A stretch of 64,000 nucleotides of DNA from Avena insularis. Taxonomy: Eukaryota; Streptophyta; Magnoliopsida; Poales; Poaceae. The stretch is taken from the NCBI GenBank assembly GCA_023614405.1, contig CM042689.1:307311132-307375131 (forward strand). The letters are read 5' to 3'. The notes beneath the pieces are model-generated. The model did no database searches. It saw only the letters and a list, made by a program, of their open reading frames with translations, and had not been told where the DNA came from. The stretch's first letter is position 1, and each line of letters starts with the position of its first letter. Shown here in pieces: positions 48,183 to 58,798 of the stretch. Both the position numbers and the translations under genes were made by a program.

Positions 48183-50252
48183 GGAAATTTCCTCATTAGG
48201 AATCTTCCTTTTATTAGAGACAATATCCTTCATATACTTTGAAAAAGGAGGCAATTTAATAGCATCAGTCAAAGGAATTTGCAAAAACAAAGGTTTCATC
48301 CACTCACAAAACTTGTTATAGTGTTCTTCTTCCTTAGACTTGTGTTTCTTATTAGGAAAAGGCATTGGTTTTTTGCACCCAAGGCTCTCTTTCACTACCG
48401 TGTTTATTAGAAGCAAAATCTTCCTTAGTGTACTTAGTATTCTTAGTATGCCTTTCAGGTTCTTCTTCAATTTCTTCTTTATCAGAAGCATCATTTTTAT
48501 CGTTACCACTTTCAGTTTCAGCATCAGAGATAGATATACTATTATGATCTTTAGCAGGTTCAGAAGATTCTACAACTATTTTATGTTTCTTTTTCTTAGA
48601 GGGAGTACCACTATTTTTAGCTTGTTGAGAATCTTTCTCAATTCTTTAAGGATGTCCCTCGGGATATAAAGGGTCCTGAGTAGAATCACCACTTCTAGTT
48701 CTAATTTCATAAGCATGTTTTTCTCTAGAAGCATTAACTAGCAAATCTTTTTGCACCTTAGTAAGCTGATCAATTTGAGTTTGAACCATTTGGAAATGTT
48801 TAACAAGCATTTTAACATCACTAGAGGTTCTCTCCACAATATCATGCAACTTATTAATATCTCTAGAATTTTATATTAGATGATTTTGCACTCTCTTATT
48901 AAAATTATCTTGCTTAACAATATAAATATCAAATTCTTCTAAGCATTGATCAGGAGGTTTAGAGTAAGGAATATCACCATCATCAAAATGTTGGAGAGAG
49001 TGTACCTCAATAGTGGAAGAGTGAGAGATTGGCTTACATAATTCTTCTATAGGAGGTAAATTCTTCACATCTTCAGATTTAATACCCTTCTCCTTAAGAC
49101 ATTTCTTAGCTTCCCTCATCACTTCATCATTTAATTCAATCATTACCCTCTTATTTGGTGTTGGTGTTGGGGTTGGCTCATGTATAGTTGGCTCAGGCGT
49201 AATTGGCTCAGTTGTAGTTGGCTCAGGTATAGTCCAATCATCATAATTCTTGCTTATTTTAGCCATTAATTCCTCAGCTTCATCGGGAGTTCTTTTCCTG
49301 AAAACACAACCAACACAACTATCCAAGTATGTCCTAGATTCATTGGTTAGTCCAATATAATATATATCAAGGAGTTCATTTTTAGGTACTGTATATCCAG
49401 GTTGTGGTCTAATTAAAGAACAAAACCTTGCCCATGATTCAGGCAAGTTCTCTCCTTCTTCCTACTTAAAATCAAAGAGTTTCTGCAAAATAGCATGTTG
49501 AGTACTAGTAGGGAAATATTTCTGAAAGAAAGTATTAATCAAGCAAACAGGACTATCAATAGATCCAGGAGATAAATTATTAAACCAAACTTTAGCTTCA
49601 CCTTTCAATGAAAAGGGAAAATTTTAGCAACAAAGTAGGTGCGTTTCTTAATATCATTAGAAAATAAGCCACTCAACATAGAGAGCTCAATCATATGTGC
49701 CACAACACTTTTATTTTCAGTCCCACAAAAAGGTTCTTTCTCAACAATAGCTATATAAGATAAATCAAGAGAGAAATCATAATCCTTATCTTTAATGTTT
49801 ATGGGAGAAGTAGCGAACTTAGCATCAAGAGGCAATTTATATCTAATAGAACGTCTCTCAAGAAGACTCTTAATAGCACTTGCACCTCTAGTATTTTGAC
49901 ATTCCTTAGTAAATTCATCACTAATTTCAATATAATCTTCATCAAAATCATCACTAGGATACTCTCTAGACTCAGGTGAACTAACAGGTGTAGAAATATT
50001 TTCATTAGGAGTTTTAGTGTTTCCCATTATAGTTCTAGCAATTGTAGCATCTAGGAAATTACCTAATGAACCACTCTCATCAAGCATAGTAGAAGCAGCA
50101 TCAACATTATCAGGAGCATTTTTAGATTCAGCAGAAATAGAAGTATGTGTAACATGTGTATGTGGTGGTGTAAGAATCTTACTCATCACAGACGGTGAAT
50201 CAAGAGCAATAGAGGTGTTCAGAGTTGTACCTCTTCTTGTAGTGGATGGCAA
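48183..50252 (-). pseudogene. Element F (Athila-type gypsy) gag relic
   Basis: The ATG at 50252 starts a gag of the large Athila/Sabrina-like type known in grasses. The N-terminal Ser/Thr-rich part leads to a capsid (SIRYKLPLDAKFATSPINIK, then KGEAKVWFNNL, PESWARFCSLI, PNELLDIYYIGLT-like). A linker with a TPEPT-type repeat follows, then a coiled region (QIDQLTKVQKDLL) and the EWMKPLFLQIPLTDAIKL segment just before the protease. Breaks: a one-base shift near 49615, TAG for Gln near 49470, stops at 48871 and 48646. The A1 LTR is inserted at 48183, so protease and reverse transcriptase lie beyond A1, off-window. Confidence 0.85.
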
Positions 50253-50343
50253 TATAGGAATTTTCCATCACGAGCTTTACCCATGAAGAATGGATAGCAG
50301 CGAACAATAATAATTCCACGTGAACTTATAAATAAAGTTATGC

Positions 50344-50361
50344 TCCCCAGCAACGGTGCCA
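50344..50361 (-). promoter_or_regulatory. Primer binding site of element F (tRNA-Asp type)
   Basis: TGGCACCGTTGCTGGGGA on the minus strand, matching the TGGCGCCGTTGCCGGGG form used by Athila-type elements with two changes. It lies 11 bases from the LTR end. Confidence 0.75.
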
Positions 50362-50372
50362 GAAAATAGTCT

Positions 50373-51760
50373 TGATGAACCACAAGTATAGGGGATCGCA
50401 ACAGTCTTCGAGGAAAGTAAAGCCCAAATTTATTGATTCGACACAAGGGGAGCCAAAGAATATTTATAAGACTTAACAGATGAGTTGTCAATTCAGATGC
50501 ACCTGGAAATAGTCTTGCTCGCAATAGTTTATCAGTAGCAATAGTTTTGTAATAGCAGTAGCAAAATAATAACCACAATAAAATAAGGACAGCGGTAGCA
50601 ATTGTAATAAACAGCAGGATTAAAATGCGCTAGGCATAGGGATGGATGGATGGGCGTTGCATGGACAAGATAATTCATGTAATAATCAAGACAAAGGCAT
50701 TGCAGATAATAAATATAAAGCATCCAAGTACTAAATAACCATATGCATGTGCTCCGTATATAGTCGTGCGTGCTCGCAATGAGAAACTTGCACAACATCT
50801 TTTGTCCTGCCAGCCCGTTTGTAGCGGGGCCTCAAGGGAATCTACTGGCAATTAAGGTGCTCCTTTTAATAGAGCATCGGAGCAAAGCATTAACACTCCA
50901 TGAACACACGTGATCCTCACATCACAGCCATCCCCTCCGGTTGTCCCAATTGCTGTCACTTTGGGGCCTCGGGTTCCGGACAACGATATGTGTACACAAC
51001 TTGCAGGTAAGATCAAAAACAATAATATCATCATAAATCAATAACATGTTCAGATCTGAGATCATGGCACTCAGTCCCTAGTGATAAGCATTAAGCACAA
51101 CAAGTTGCAACAATGTCAAAAAGCACTAACAATAGATACTAGGCACCATGCCCTAACAATCTTATGCAATTACATGAGTGATCTCATCCAATCCCTACAA
51201 TCCGCATAACCTACTGTGGGGAATTACACACACATGGATGGGAGAATCATGGATGGTTGATGGAGAGGCGTCGGCGATGATGATGGTGATGATCTCCTCC
51301 AATTCCCCATCCCGACAGGGCGCCAGAACGGAGTTTCTGGTTCCGAATCGCGGTTTCTGGTGGTGGTGGCACAGTGGAACTCTTTCTGGAAAAACGTCGA
51401 CCCCCTGTGTTTTTAGGTCAGAGGGTATATGTAGGCGAAAGGAGAGGTCGAGGCGAAGTCCGAGACGGCCACACCCTGCCCTGGCGCAGCCAAGCCTGGC
51501 CCGCGCCTAGGGGTGATGTGGGCCCCTCGAGCCTTTTCTCCCCTCCGTCTTCTGGCTCCGTGAGTCTTCTGGGAAAATAGGATTTTTGGCATATTTTCTA
51601 GGATTTTTCCTGAAAGTTGATTTTCTGCACAAAAACGAGACACCAAAGCAATTCTGCTGAAAACAGCGTTAGTCCATGTTAGTTACATCCAAATCACACA
51701 AATTAGAGGAGAAACAATAGCAAAAGTGTTCGGGAAAGTAGAGACGTTTTGGACGTATCA
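50373..51760 (-). repeat. 5' LTR of element F (about 1.39 kb)
   Basis: Runs from TGATGAACCAC to GGACGTATCA. On the minus strand it starts TGATACGTCCAAAACGT, a very common LTR start in pooid grass genomes (Sabrina-like families). The right flank CCTAC belongs to element C and should be its target duplication. Confidence 0.8.
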
Positions 51761-53340
51761 CCTACTTTCTCAGGAGAAAATGACCTGGAATCCTATCTAT
51801 CATGGGCACTGAAGGTCAACAAGATCTTCCTCACACATGACTACTCCGAAGCCAAGAAGCTTGCCATGGAATATCTAGAGTTTGAAGACTATGCAAATCT
51901 TTGGTAGGAGCAAGTGCAAAAAGAGCGAGAATAGAACTTGGAACCACCAAGTGAAACTTGGAAAGAAATGTAGGAAGCCATGCATGGGAGCTTCGTTCCG
52001 GAACACTACAATCAAGATCTCTTCAACAAGTTATAAATCTTAAAACAAGAAATCAAGAGTGTGGGTGAGTACTACAAGGATATGGAAGTTTCAATGATGA
52101 GATCAAACATCATGGAATCCTTGAAATAAACAATGGCAAGATTCTTAAATGGATTGAACTATCCAATAAAGAGGGTCACCAATTTCCAACCATACAACTC
52201 TGTTGAATTGGTCCATCAAGCTTGCAAGGCGGAAAGAAGAGTCCAAAATGATCTCCGCTACTTCAAGTCCAAAAAGACTATGCAAAAAAGTACTCCCAAC
52301 AACAATCTTCTTTTGAACAAGCTTCTCCTACAAGACCTTCGACTTCCTCGAGCTTCCAATCAAGCATGAAGACCGTGCCATCAAAAAGTTCCTCTCAAGC
52401 ATCAACGGCAAAATGATAACTTATAGGCTACAAGTGCAAGGAGGATGGCCACAAGTCCTATGAATGCCCCAATATCAAGGTCATGATACTCATGGGAAAT
52501 GGAGAATATGAGCAAATGAGTGAAGGGGAATATGAGGCTTTGAAGCAAGTTCAACTCCTACAAGAAAAAGAAGCAAGTGATAATGATGAACTCTTTTGTG
52601 AGCCCGACACAAATCCAACGCTCGTAGTCACAAGAGTATTGACCACCAATTTCCAAGTTGAGCAAGACCAAAGGTGCAATCTCTTCCAAACTAGAGCCGG
52701 TGTGGAAGGAAAATCTATAAAACTGATCATCGATGGAGGAAGCTATCATAACTTGGCAAGCGAGGAACTATGCAACGAACTCAAGTTAGCATATATGAAG
52801 CACCCTCATTCCTATCATGTCCAATGGCTTAGTGACAATGGAACCTTCAAGATCAGGTACAAAGTTCAAGTATCTTTTAAGATTGGTCCTTATGAAGACA
52901 TCACCGAGTGTGATGTAGTGCCAATGACGGTTTGTCACATGCTTCTTGGAAAACCATGAAAAATCGATAGAGGAGTCACACATGATGGCCGCACCAACCA
53001 CTACTCCTTAAAGTGGAAAAACAACACATTTATGCTCTGTCATATGACACCAAGCCAAATCATTGCTGACAATGCACGAAGCTTACCCAAGATAAAACTA
53101 GGGAAGGACCCTTGTGAGATGAGTAGTGAGAGAGTGAACCACCTACAAGTGAGTGAGAGCCACAAGCCCAAATTGAGTGGAAAAACTAAGAGTGCCACGT
53201 CGAATGCCATTAAAAGTGAGAAGAGTGATTTGAGTGTGACACTTGCTAACAATCCTTCGTACACTTATCTCTCTTCGTTGTCAGTTTTGCAAGATACCCA
53301 AGCAAGCAAAGGAACCACCTCCAAGGCACCTTCGACATGA
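51761..53340 (+). pseudogene. Element C (gypsy) gag-protease relic
   Basis: Plus-strand gag starts inside the capsid because F is inserted at its left (PTFSGENDLESYLSWALKVN, then FLTHDYSEAKKLAMEYLEF). Five in-frame stops lie between 51905 and 52130, several where Trp or Gln is expected. A zinc knuckle (YKCKEDGHKSYEC) is at about 52430-52475. A clear open stretch, 52483-52959, holds the aspartic protease with active-site IIDGGSYHNLAS and ECDVVPMTVCHMLLGKP. After it comes THDGRTNHYSLKW and MTPSQIIADN, then a low-similarity tail to 53339. Reverse transcriptase and integrase are absent before the polypurine tract at about 53500, so C is a deletion derivative or non-autonomous form. Confidence 0.82.
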
Positions 53341-53478
53341 TCTACCACAACAACATGAAGACAAGAAAGACTAGAAGCTCTTTGACAACAATGCACATGG
53401 CTTTGACCCTAGAGACACAACCACACACAAGTACAAGACCAAGGGCTTATCTCCTCCTATACATGGTGATGAGAGCTT

Positions 53479-53512
53479 AGAGTCAAGGACGACTCTTTTT
53501 CAAGCGGGGACA
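53479..53512 (+). promoter_or_regulatory. Hairpin and polypurine tract of element C
   Basis: GAGTCA-AGGA-CGACTC (one mispair) is followed by TTTTTCAAGCGGGGACA and then the LTR start TGATGCAG at 53513. It matches the arrangement in element B (12961-12997). Confidence 0.7.
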
Positions 53513-53955
53513 TGATGCAGCTCATCATATGCCAATCACCATGCCACCAAGTCATACAACTCCGACCAACACACCTAAGGTGAATTTCTTCCATAACTTG
53601 TCATCCGTTGATCCTCACTTGAATGGGATGGTACTTGAACCTATTGCCCATCTTATGACTAGGACCATACCCATGATTAAGATGGCAGGAGGAGATATCA
53701 AGGATGCTCAAGGAGCCAAGACACCCAAGTAGGAAATGTGGAAGAGGAGATGGAAGAAGCTGGAAAAACCAGCGCCAGAACCGGCACACCGGACCCACCG
53801 CTGAAATGGACCAGACGAACAGGCACCAGCCCCGGCGGAACTCAACCCAAACCGGCGCCCCGCCAAAATGGTCTTTATTACATCGGTTCGGCAAAATCGG
53901 AACCAAACCGGTACTGACGGAATCAAACCGGAACCAAGCCCGGCACGCTGACTAG
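53513..53955 (+). repeat. 3' LTR of element C, start; right end unresolved
   Basis: Starts TGATGCAGCTC after the polypurine tract and resembles the start of B LTRs. The part at 53760-53945 is rich in ACCGG/CCGG words. I could not find its CA end or a target duplication; it may be truncated or extend to about 54000. Confidence 0.6.
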
Positions 53956-54307
53956 ACCACCAAAATGCATCCCCAAACCTATCAGGATAAAAATACGAGA
54001 GAAGTAAACAAGCCTTAATATGGTAAATTGATTGGGTCACTGAGAATTTGTGCAAGGATGTGACTACAGTGTTGCTAGTAGTGTTGTAGCCATAGGGAGT
54101 ATGGTCACCTCCCGAGAGCCACCTTTTATAATTTGGAAAATCCACCACATCTCACTTCTTTTTTTAAAACGAAACCACGACCCAAATTACTTCCAGGTTT
54201 ATTGTAAACTACATCTAACCCATGGACACTTGCATAGTCAAATTGGGCTTTTCTCCTAGCTAAAAAATTACACATAAGAATAAATTGAAACATACCTGAA
54301 AACGTAT
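53956..54307. other. No recognised feature
   Basis: Mixed-composition sequence between the C LTR and a MITE; may include the end of the C LTR. No coding or repeat signal seen. Confidence 0.3.
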
Positions 54308-54462
54308 ACCCTCCATTCAAATTATAAAAAGTTCTTGCATATTTCTAAATCACATGTATAGCTAGAGACGGGTTTTAGCATGTCCGTTCACTCATTTTAG
54401 TCCGCGTAGTCCACAATGAAATATCTAAAACATTTTATAATTTAAAACAAAAGATAGAGGTT
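54308..54462. mobile_element. Degraded Stowaway-like MITE
   Basis: The left end TACCCTCCATTCAAATTATAA and right end TTATAATTTAAAACAAAAG... form eroded inverted repeats. The middle retains wording seen in common grass Stowaway MITEs (GTTCACTCATTTTAGTCCG, TGAAATATCT). Boundaries are approximate. Confidence 0.55.
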
Positions 54463-55481
54463 CTAAATACGTAAAGCGTGCTAGAAACTTGCCTTCCACT
54501 ATTAGTTGGATTGCTAACGCTTCTAGCCTTTGTACTTCATATGCCAGCTTCTCTACTCATATGGCAACTTTGACTTCAGGTCAGCGCTTTATGGGACTGT
54601 GGGTTTACAGCTGCCAATCTTTACGCTAAGGGTGTGTTTGGCGATGTTTTAATATGAACATCTGTGTTGAGAAGCATGTCGATGGTAAACTCACTGGCCG
54701 CATCAAGATTAAGGGCAAGATCCAAGGAATGGTGCTCAGTTTAGGTCGAACTCTGTCACAATTAATACGGTTACTTATATAAAAGACAAGTTGTTTAGCA
54801 GATGATGTATGTATGGAGTGGTGCACCTAGGTGGTTTAATGATAAAGCTAATCTCGTGTATCGTCGTTTCTAGACTCTATTATTCGACTTTAGCATCTGC
54901 TAGAACTGACGTTTCTTTACTTACATAACAAACATCCTGTGATACTTGCCACTACTACTACTATAAAAACTCTCATTCATGACGAGCTTACCATAGACAT
55001 CTCAAAAAATCCGCGGGTGATTAGGTTAGCTCATTTGGCTCACAATGGACGCGTTTAGTAGCCTGCAAGAGGCCCAGCTAGTCTGTATGGAGATGAAAAC
55101 GGGTCGTTTGAATGCCCGTATGCAAGTTAGGGCCGCTGTAGTGCAAATTTTGAAGCAGGACGTAGCCAAGCCCAATGAAAACGCTCACTTTGAGCGTTTT
55201 CGTGGAGCTAGGCTTGTCGTGCGCCCACCTGATGCAAAAGAAGCAATCCCCCGCACAAGCACGAACGACAATGGCGATGGTGGGAGATTTTCCACGCAAT
55301 GAAAAGTGGGGCGGGAGAGATTCGCTCACCTCAGCGCGAAACCCTCGCATATTTCTACCCTGCCCGCTCATAGCCGAAACCGAACCCACCATTTCCCCCC
55401 ACATCGAGCATCGTTTCCCGGTCGGTCCGCGTTAGGTAAGCAGCTCCATCTTCTTCAGTCATTTGTGGCAGTGGTGGCGTG
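54463..55481. other. Intergenic region upstream of the Myb/SANT-like relic
   Basis: No convincing gene. An 85-codon plus-strand ORF at 55045-55299 has no family resemblance. A strong hairpin lies at 55177-55201. A GTGTTTGG word near 54632 and its complement near 58088 could be remains of DNA-transposon ends. Confidence 0.35.
55177..55201. repeat. Perfect 11-bp inverted repeat with 3-base loop
   Basis: GAAAACGCTCA-CTT-TGAGCGTTTTC. Lies about 280 bases upstream of the putative first exon of the Myb/SANT-like relic. Purpose unknown; a CTAG follows six bases after it. Confidence 0.85.
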
Positions 55482-57019
55482 ATGACTACTTTCTCCTCTT
55501 CCGATAGTTCTGAGTTGTGTTCACCACCTCCAGCGATGATGGTAAGTGACCACACCTCCATCTAGGGTTCTTAGATCTGCACTCCTTTTAGGGTTCGTAG
55601 ATCGTTGCTTAGTCCTAGCTTTGATCCGTAGCGTTGATATGATGTAGGGTACCTAGATTTCTAGCATTGATCAACTGTACACTATAGCATGATTCGTAGA
55701 TGTAATCTGTTGTACATTGTAGCATGATTTGTAGCTTTGATTTTCTGTTCATTTTATCTTGCTTCCTAGCCTTCATCTGTTGTAGAATGTAGATTATTTC
55801 GTACCATTTTTCAGTTGCACATTGTAGCTTGATTCGTAGCTATGTATACCGCATGTTGTAGTTCACCTATATATCTTCTGTGATGAATGTAGGACTCGTT
55901 CCGCGATGAATTTAGTCAAGTAGTCATCCCTATTAGGGACTCCCATATCCCTTCCTATGTGAATGATAGTCATCCCTTGACTCCCAATGCGGTGTAGCCT
56001 AGAATGACTACCCATGATACTGCAATTGTTTCTCTTGATCCCAATGTGCAAAGTTTTATCACTATTGTTGCTACAAAGTTGCAGCAAAGCTGGCAAATGC
56101 GTAGAAGAAGGCGCAGATAAAGGGGACCATGAAATGGATCCCCTACGTGTGTCCACCTTCGTGCTGAACAAGATGAGTGAGATCGTCAAGAGCAGTGTCA
56201 GGACTGAAAAAGGGATTCAGGGAGATTCATTTGAATGCATGCGTTGAGGCTTTGTTCGAGCACTGCGGTACTGAGGTTTCAGGAACTCAGGTGTACAACC
56301 ACCTGAGTAAGTGGAGGGTGTGTTGGATCTAGATTAGCAAGCTACGAGACCTCAGCGGCGCTCAATGGTGTGAGGACACCTACACGATTCTTCTTGCAGA
56401 TGAGCACTTCTAGGGGCATGTTCAGGTTAGCACATGTTGGCCTTCACCAATTTTCTCACATTATCACTAATATTCATAGCTAACACTATCCGTTGCAAGC
56501 ATAGGAGCACCCTAGGGATGCCGGATACCTGAACAGACCCATCCTCAAAATATGTACAAATGTAGACCATCTTCTGCTACGGCCTTGCCACTGGCAGGTA
56601 TGTCATAGGGTTAGGGGAGCCCTTGGCACTCCTGCAGCTAAGGACTCCGACACCCAAGAATCTGACACAGTTATCCTTGATGGCCCCAACAAGCCTACTG
56701 ATGCTAGGGCAACTGATTATCCTGCTGCTAATGGGAAGAGGAAGAGGTGCGTGCTAGGAGACGACGAGATCCAAGCCTTCACCAACATGACCAACGCCGT
56801 CAAGGACGTTGCGCGGGCCATTAGGGACAACAAGCTAACTGACATGCACCATGAATTGTACCAGGTTGTGATGGACATTGTTGGATTCACCGAGGAGCAT
56901 CTCATGGCGGCTTTGGGCCACCTGGTTGGCCACAAGGCACAGGGTACCCGCTTCATTGGCATGCATGAGTCGCATAGGATCCTCTGGCTCAGGACCTTCC
57001 TGGCCAAGTACTGTGACTA
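55482..57019 (+). pseudogene. Myb/SANT-like (Myb_DNA-bind_3 type) gene relic
   Basis: The exon-like pieces match the grass family of Myb/SANT-like DNA-binding proteins, which are abundant and linked in part to PIF/Harbinger transposons. A short first exon (55482-55541, MTTFSSSDSSELCSPPPAMM) ends at a consensus donor G|GTAAGT. A second piece starts at 55893 after TGTAG. The Myb-like region lies at 56115-56425 (FVLNKMSEIVKSSVRTEKG, then EALFEHCGTEVSGTQVYNHL, SKLRDLSGAQWCEDTYTILL). It is followed by an intron 56426-56504 (GTTAGC...ATAG) and the last exon 56505-57019, ending DMHHELYQVVMDIVGFTEEH, HRILWLRTFLAKYCD. It is broken by stops (about 55995, 56330, 56410) and at least two frameshifts (about 56130-56215, 56610-56630). 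The long ORF at the end (56751-57019) alone is intact. Confidence 0.75.
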
Positions 57020-57383
57020 GGATCTTCGGTTGCTTCGTCCCTGGAGGTGGTGTGCATGATGGTGATGGTGTCGATGATGAACAGATGAGCTTATGTTATA
57101 CATTTTGGTTGTATCTAGGACCACAAAAACTTCTTATGGCTTGTATAAATCGATGAGGTGGTATATACTAAGCCCTCATGCGATTGTGAACTTAATCCGG
57201 TGGTAGGATGACACCAACTTTTACCGTGATGGTAGGTTAACACCATGTAGTGTTAGGATGAACTTGTGATCCCCTTCTAGAAATGATCATGCACGCACAT
57301 GTTACTATGGAATTGTATGGTAGTTATGAAATCTAGATGATCTTGTATGTTGTACCTTGACATGTTTCTCTACTGGCTTGTAG
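57020..57383. other. Spacer downstream of Myb/SANT-like relic
   Basis: Probably 3' untranslated and intergenic sequence of the preceding relic; no gene seen. Confidence 0.35.
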
Positions 57384-57814
57384 AGCTATGTGGTGTACAG
57401 AGGTAGGTATCCAGGAGTGTACACACGATGGAGTCAGTGCCAGGATCAAATGACGGGTTACTCCAACAAAAGCTATGAAGGGTTTGACTATGGAGAAGGC
57501 ATATGAGGCTTTGAAAAAACTTTCAGGCTTATGATATCAACTACTACCTAGTTCATGCAAACAACAACAATCATGGAGAACATCAGGTAGGGAATGTTGC
57601 TGAGTGAGAACAATAGATGCACATTGCTGTCGAGTAAGAACATCAGGTAGAGAATGCTAGCGAGGGAGAACAACAGGTGCACATTGTTGCCGATGAAGAA
57701 CATCGCTTAGAGTTTGTTGCGGAAGAACAACATCATGTCCAACACGATAGCCACAAGGATTTCATCATCGCCGTGGTTCTCCCGGTGGTCATCGCCAAGT
57801 TAATCTTCTACTAG
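57384..57814 (+). pseudogene. RNase H1 N-terminal (viroplasmin-like) domain fragment with hydrophobic tail
   Basis: After an AG that could be a splice acceptor, the frame reads YVVYRGRYPGVYTRWSQCQ, then GYSNKSYEGF. This is the pattern of the small RNA:DNA-hybrid-binding domain at the N terminus of RNase H1, also found in the caulimovirus viroplasmin protein. A one-base shift follows (the next codons continue as TMEKAYEALKKLSG in another frame). Downstream, a glutamate/glutamine/histidine-rich repeat (EHQVENV, EQQVHIV, EHRLEFV, EQHHVQH) leads to HKDFIIAVVLPVVIAKLIFY and a stop near 57814. That is a hydrophobic C terminus like a tail anchor. No RNase H catalytic domain is visible. It is probably a broken member of a grass multicopy family. 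Confidence 0.6.
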
Positions 57815-58798
57815 GCTTTATGCTCGGAAGTAGTTGTCTCCCCTTGTGGTAACCACACCCGAATTTGAATTGGGTAACCATAAGGGCTCATATATAGGCT
57901 ACCAAAAAAGTGGTTCTTGCATGAGAACGGGCCAAAAGTGTTGCGCGCAAGCAACCAAACAGAGTGAAAAAAGTAGCTCAACCCATACACTCACCTATCT
58001 ACCAAAGGGAACATGACCTAGAGGCTGTTTTCAGCTGGCCCCTGCTACTCTTGGCACCCCCAAGCAGAGCCGAAAATCAAGTACATGCTACCAAACATGT
58101 TCAATGGGATCCAGCACTTTTGACAGCCTTTGAACCTTAAACACTTGTGATGATCTCTACGAATCTTAGTGTTCACAACCATTCATCCTGTAAACCGTAC
58201 AAAACGGCATTATTGTGTAGCCTAAGTAATACAAACTGCTGAGCATTTGCAAAATTTAAGAGAGCAGTTCGTGTGCAACTAAATCCGAATTCACAAGGTT
58301 CAGTAAAAATGAGAAGAATTAGAGTTGGGTTGACGATTTAAATTTGTTTGGAAGGCACAATAGCTGTTTTTTTTAGATTAGCCTGATTTTACTTTGCGTA
58401 GGGATGGGAAATATATATTGGAAGAGAAGATTGCAAGTAATAACGTTTCAAATATGTACGTATGTGGGAAACACAAGAGCCATGGGTAAAAATGATAGTT
58501 TGACCGAGTGGAACCACACACCCAATAGAAGGATTTATGTGATTGTGTCGACATTTGTGTATACTGTATACTTTTTAGGTGGACATTGAGGCCTTTGGGG
58601 CAGGATGTACCTGACAGGATGAATGTCAGTCGGGTGTCCATTTTTACAACTAATAGCGCTACATCTAGTAAATTGCACGCTATGCTTGACAAAAATGACT
58701 GGCTATGGGATGAAAAAATATAGCAGCTATGCTACACAAGCTTCTGTAAGACTATTTACAGAGATACAGACTAAACAAAAGAAAGAATATTCCTCTCA
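57815..58798. other. Intergenic region and 3' side of the HRZ gene
   Basis: Contains the downstream region of the HRZ-like gene, probably including its 3' untranslated part next to 58799. I see no further gene; short ORFs here have no resemblance to known proteins. No clear AATAAA signal was found near the stop codon. Confidence 0.4.

Noticed and set aside
56717..57007. Minus-strand ORF of 96 codons
   Set aside because: Shadow of the last exon of the Myb/SANT-like relic on the plus strand.
57384..57535. A viral (caulimovirus) insertion
   Set aside because: Only the small viroplasmin-like domain is present, with no movement protein, coat, protease or RT nearby. The same domain is normal in cellular RNase H1-type proteins.
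54629..58100. A DNA transposon enclosing the Myb/SANT-like and viroplasmin-like relics
   Set aside because: Only a GTGTTTGG/CCAAACA-type word pair suggests ends. No clear inverted repeat, target duplication or transposase was found.
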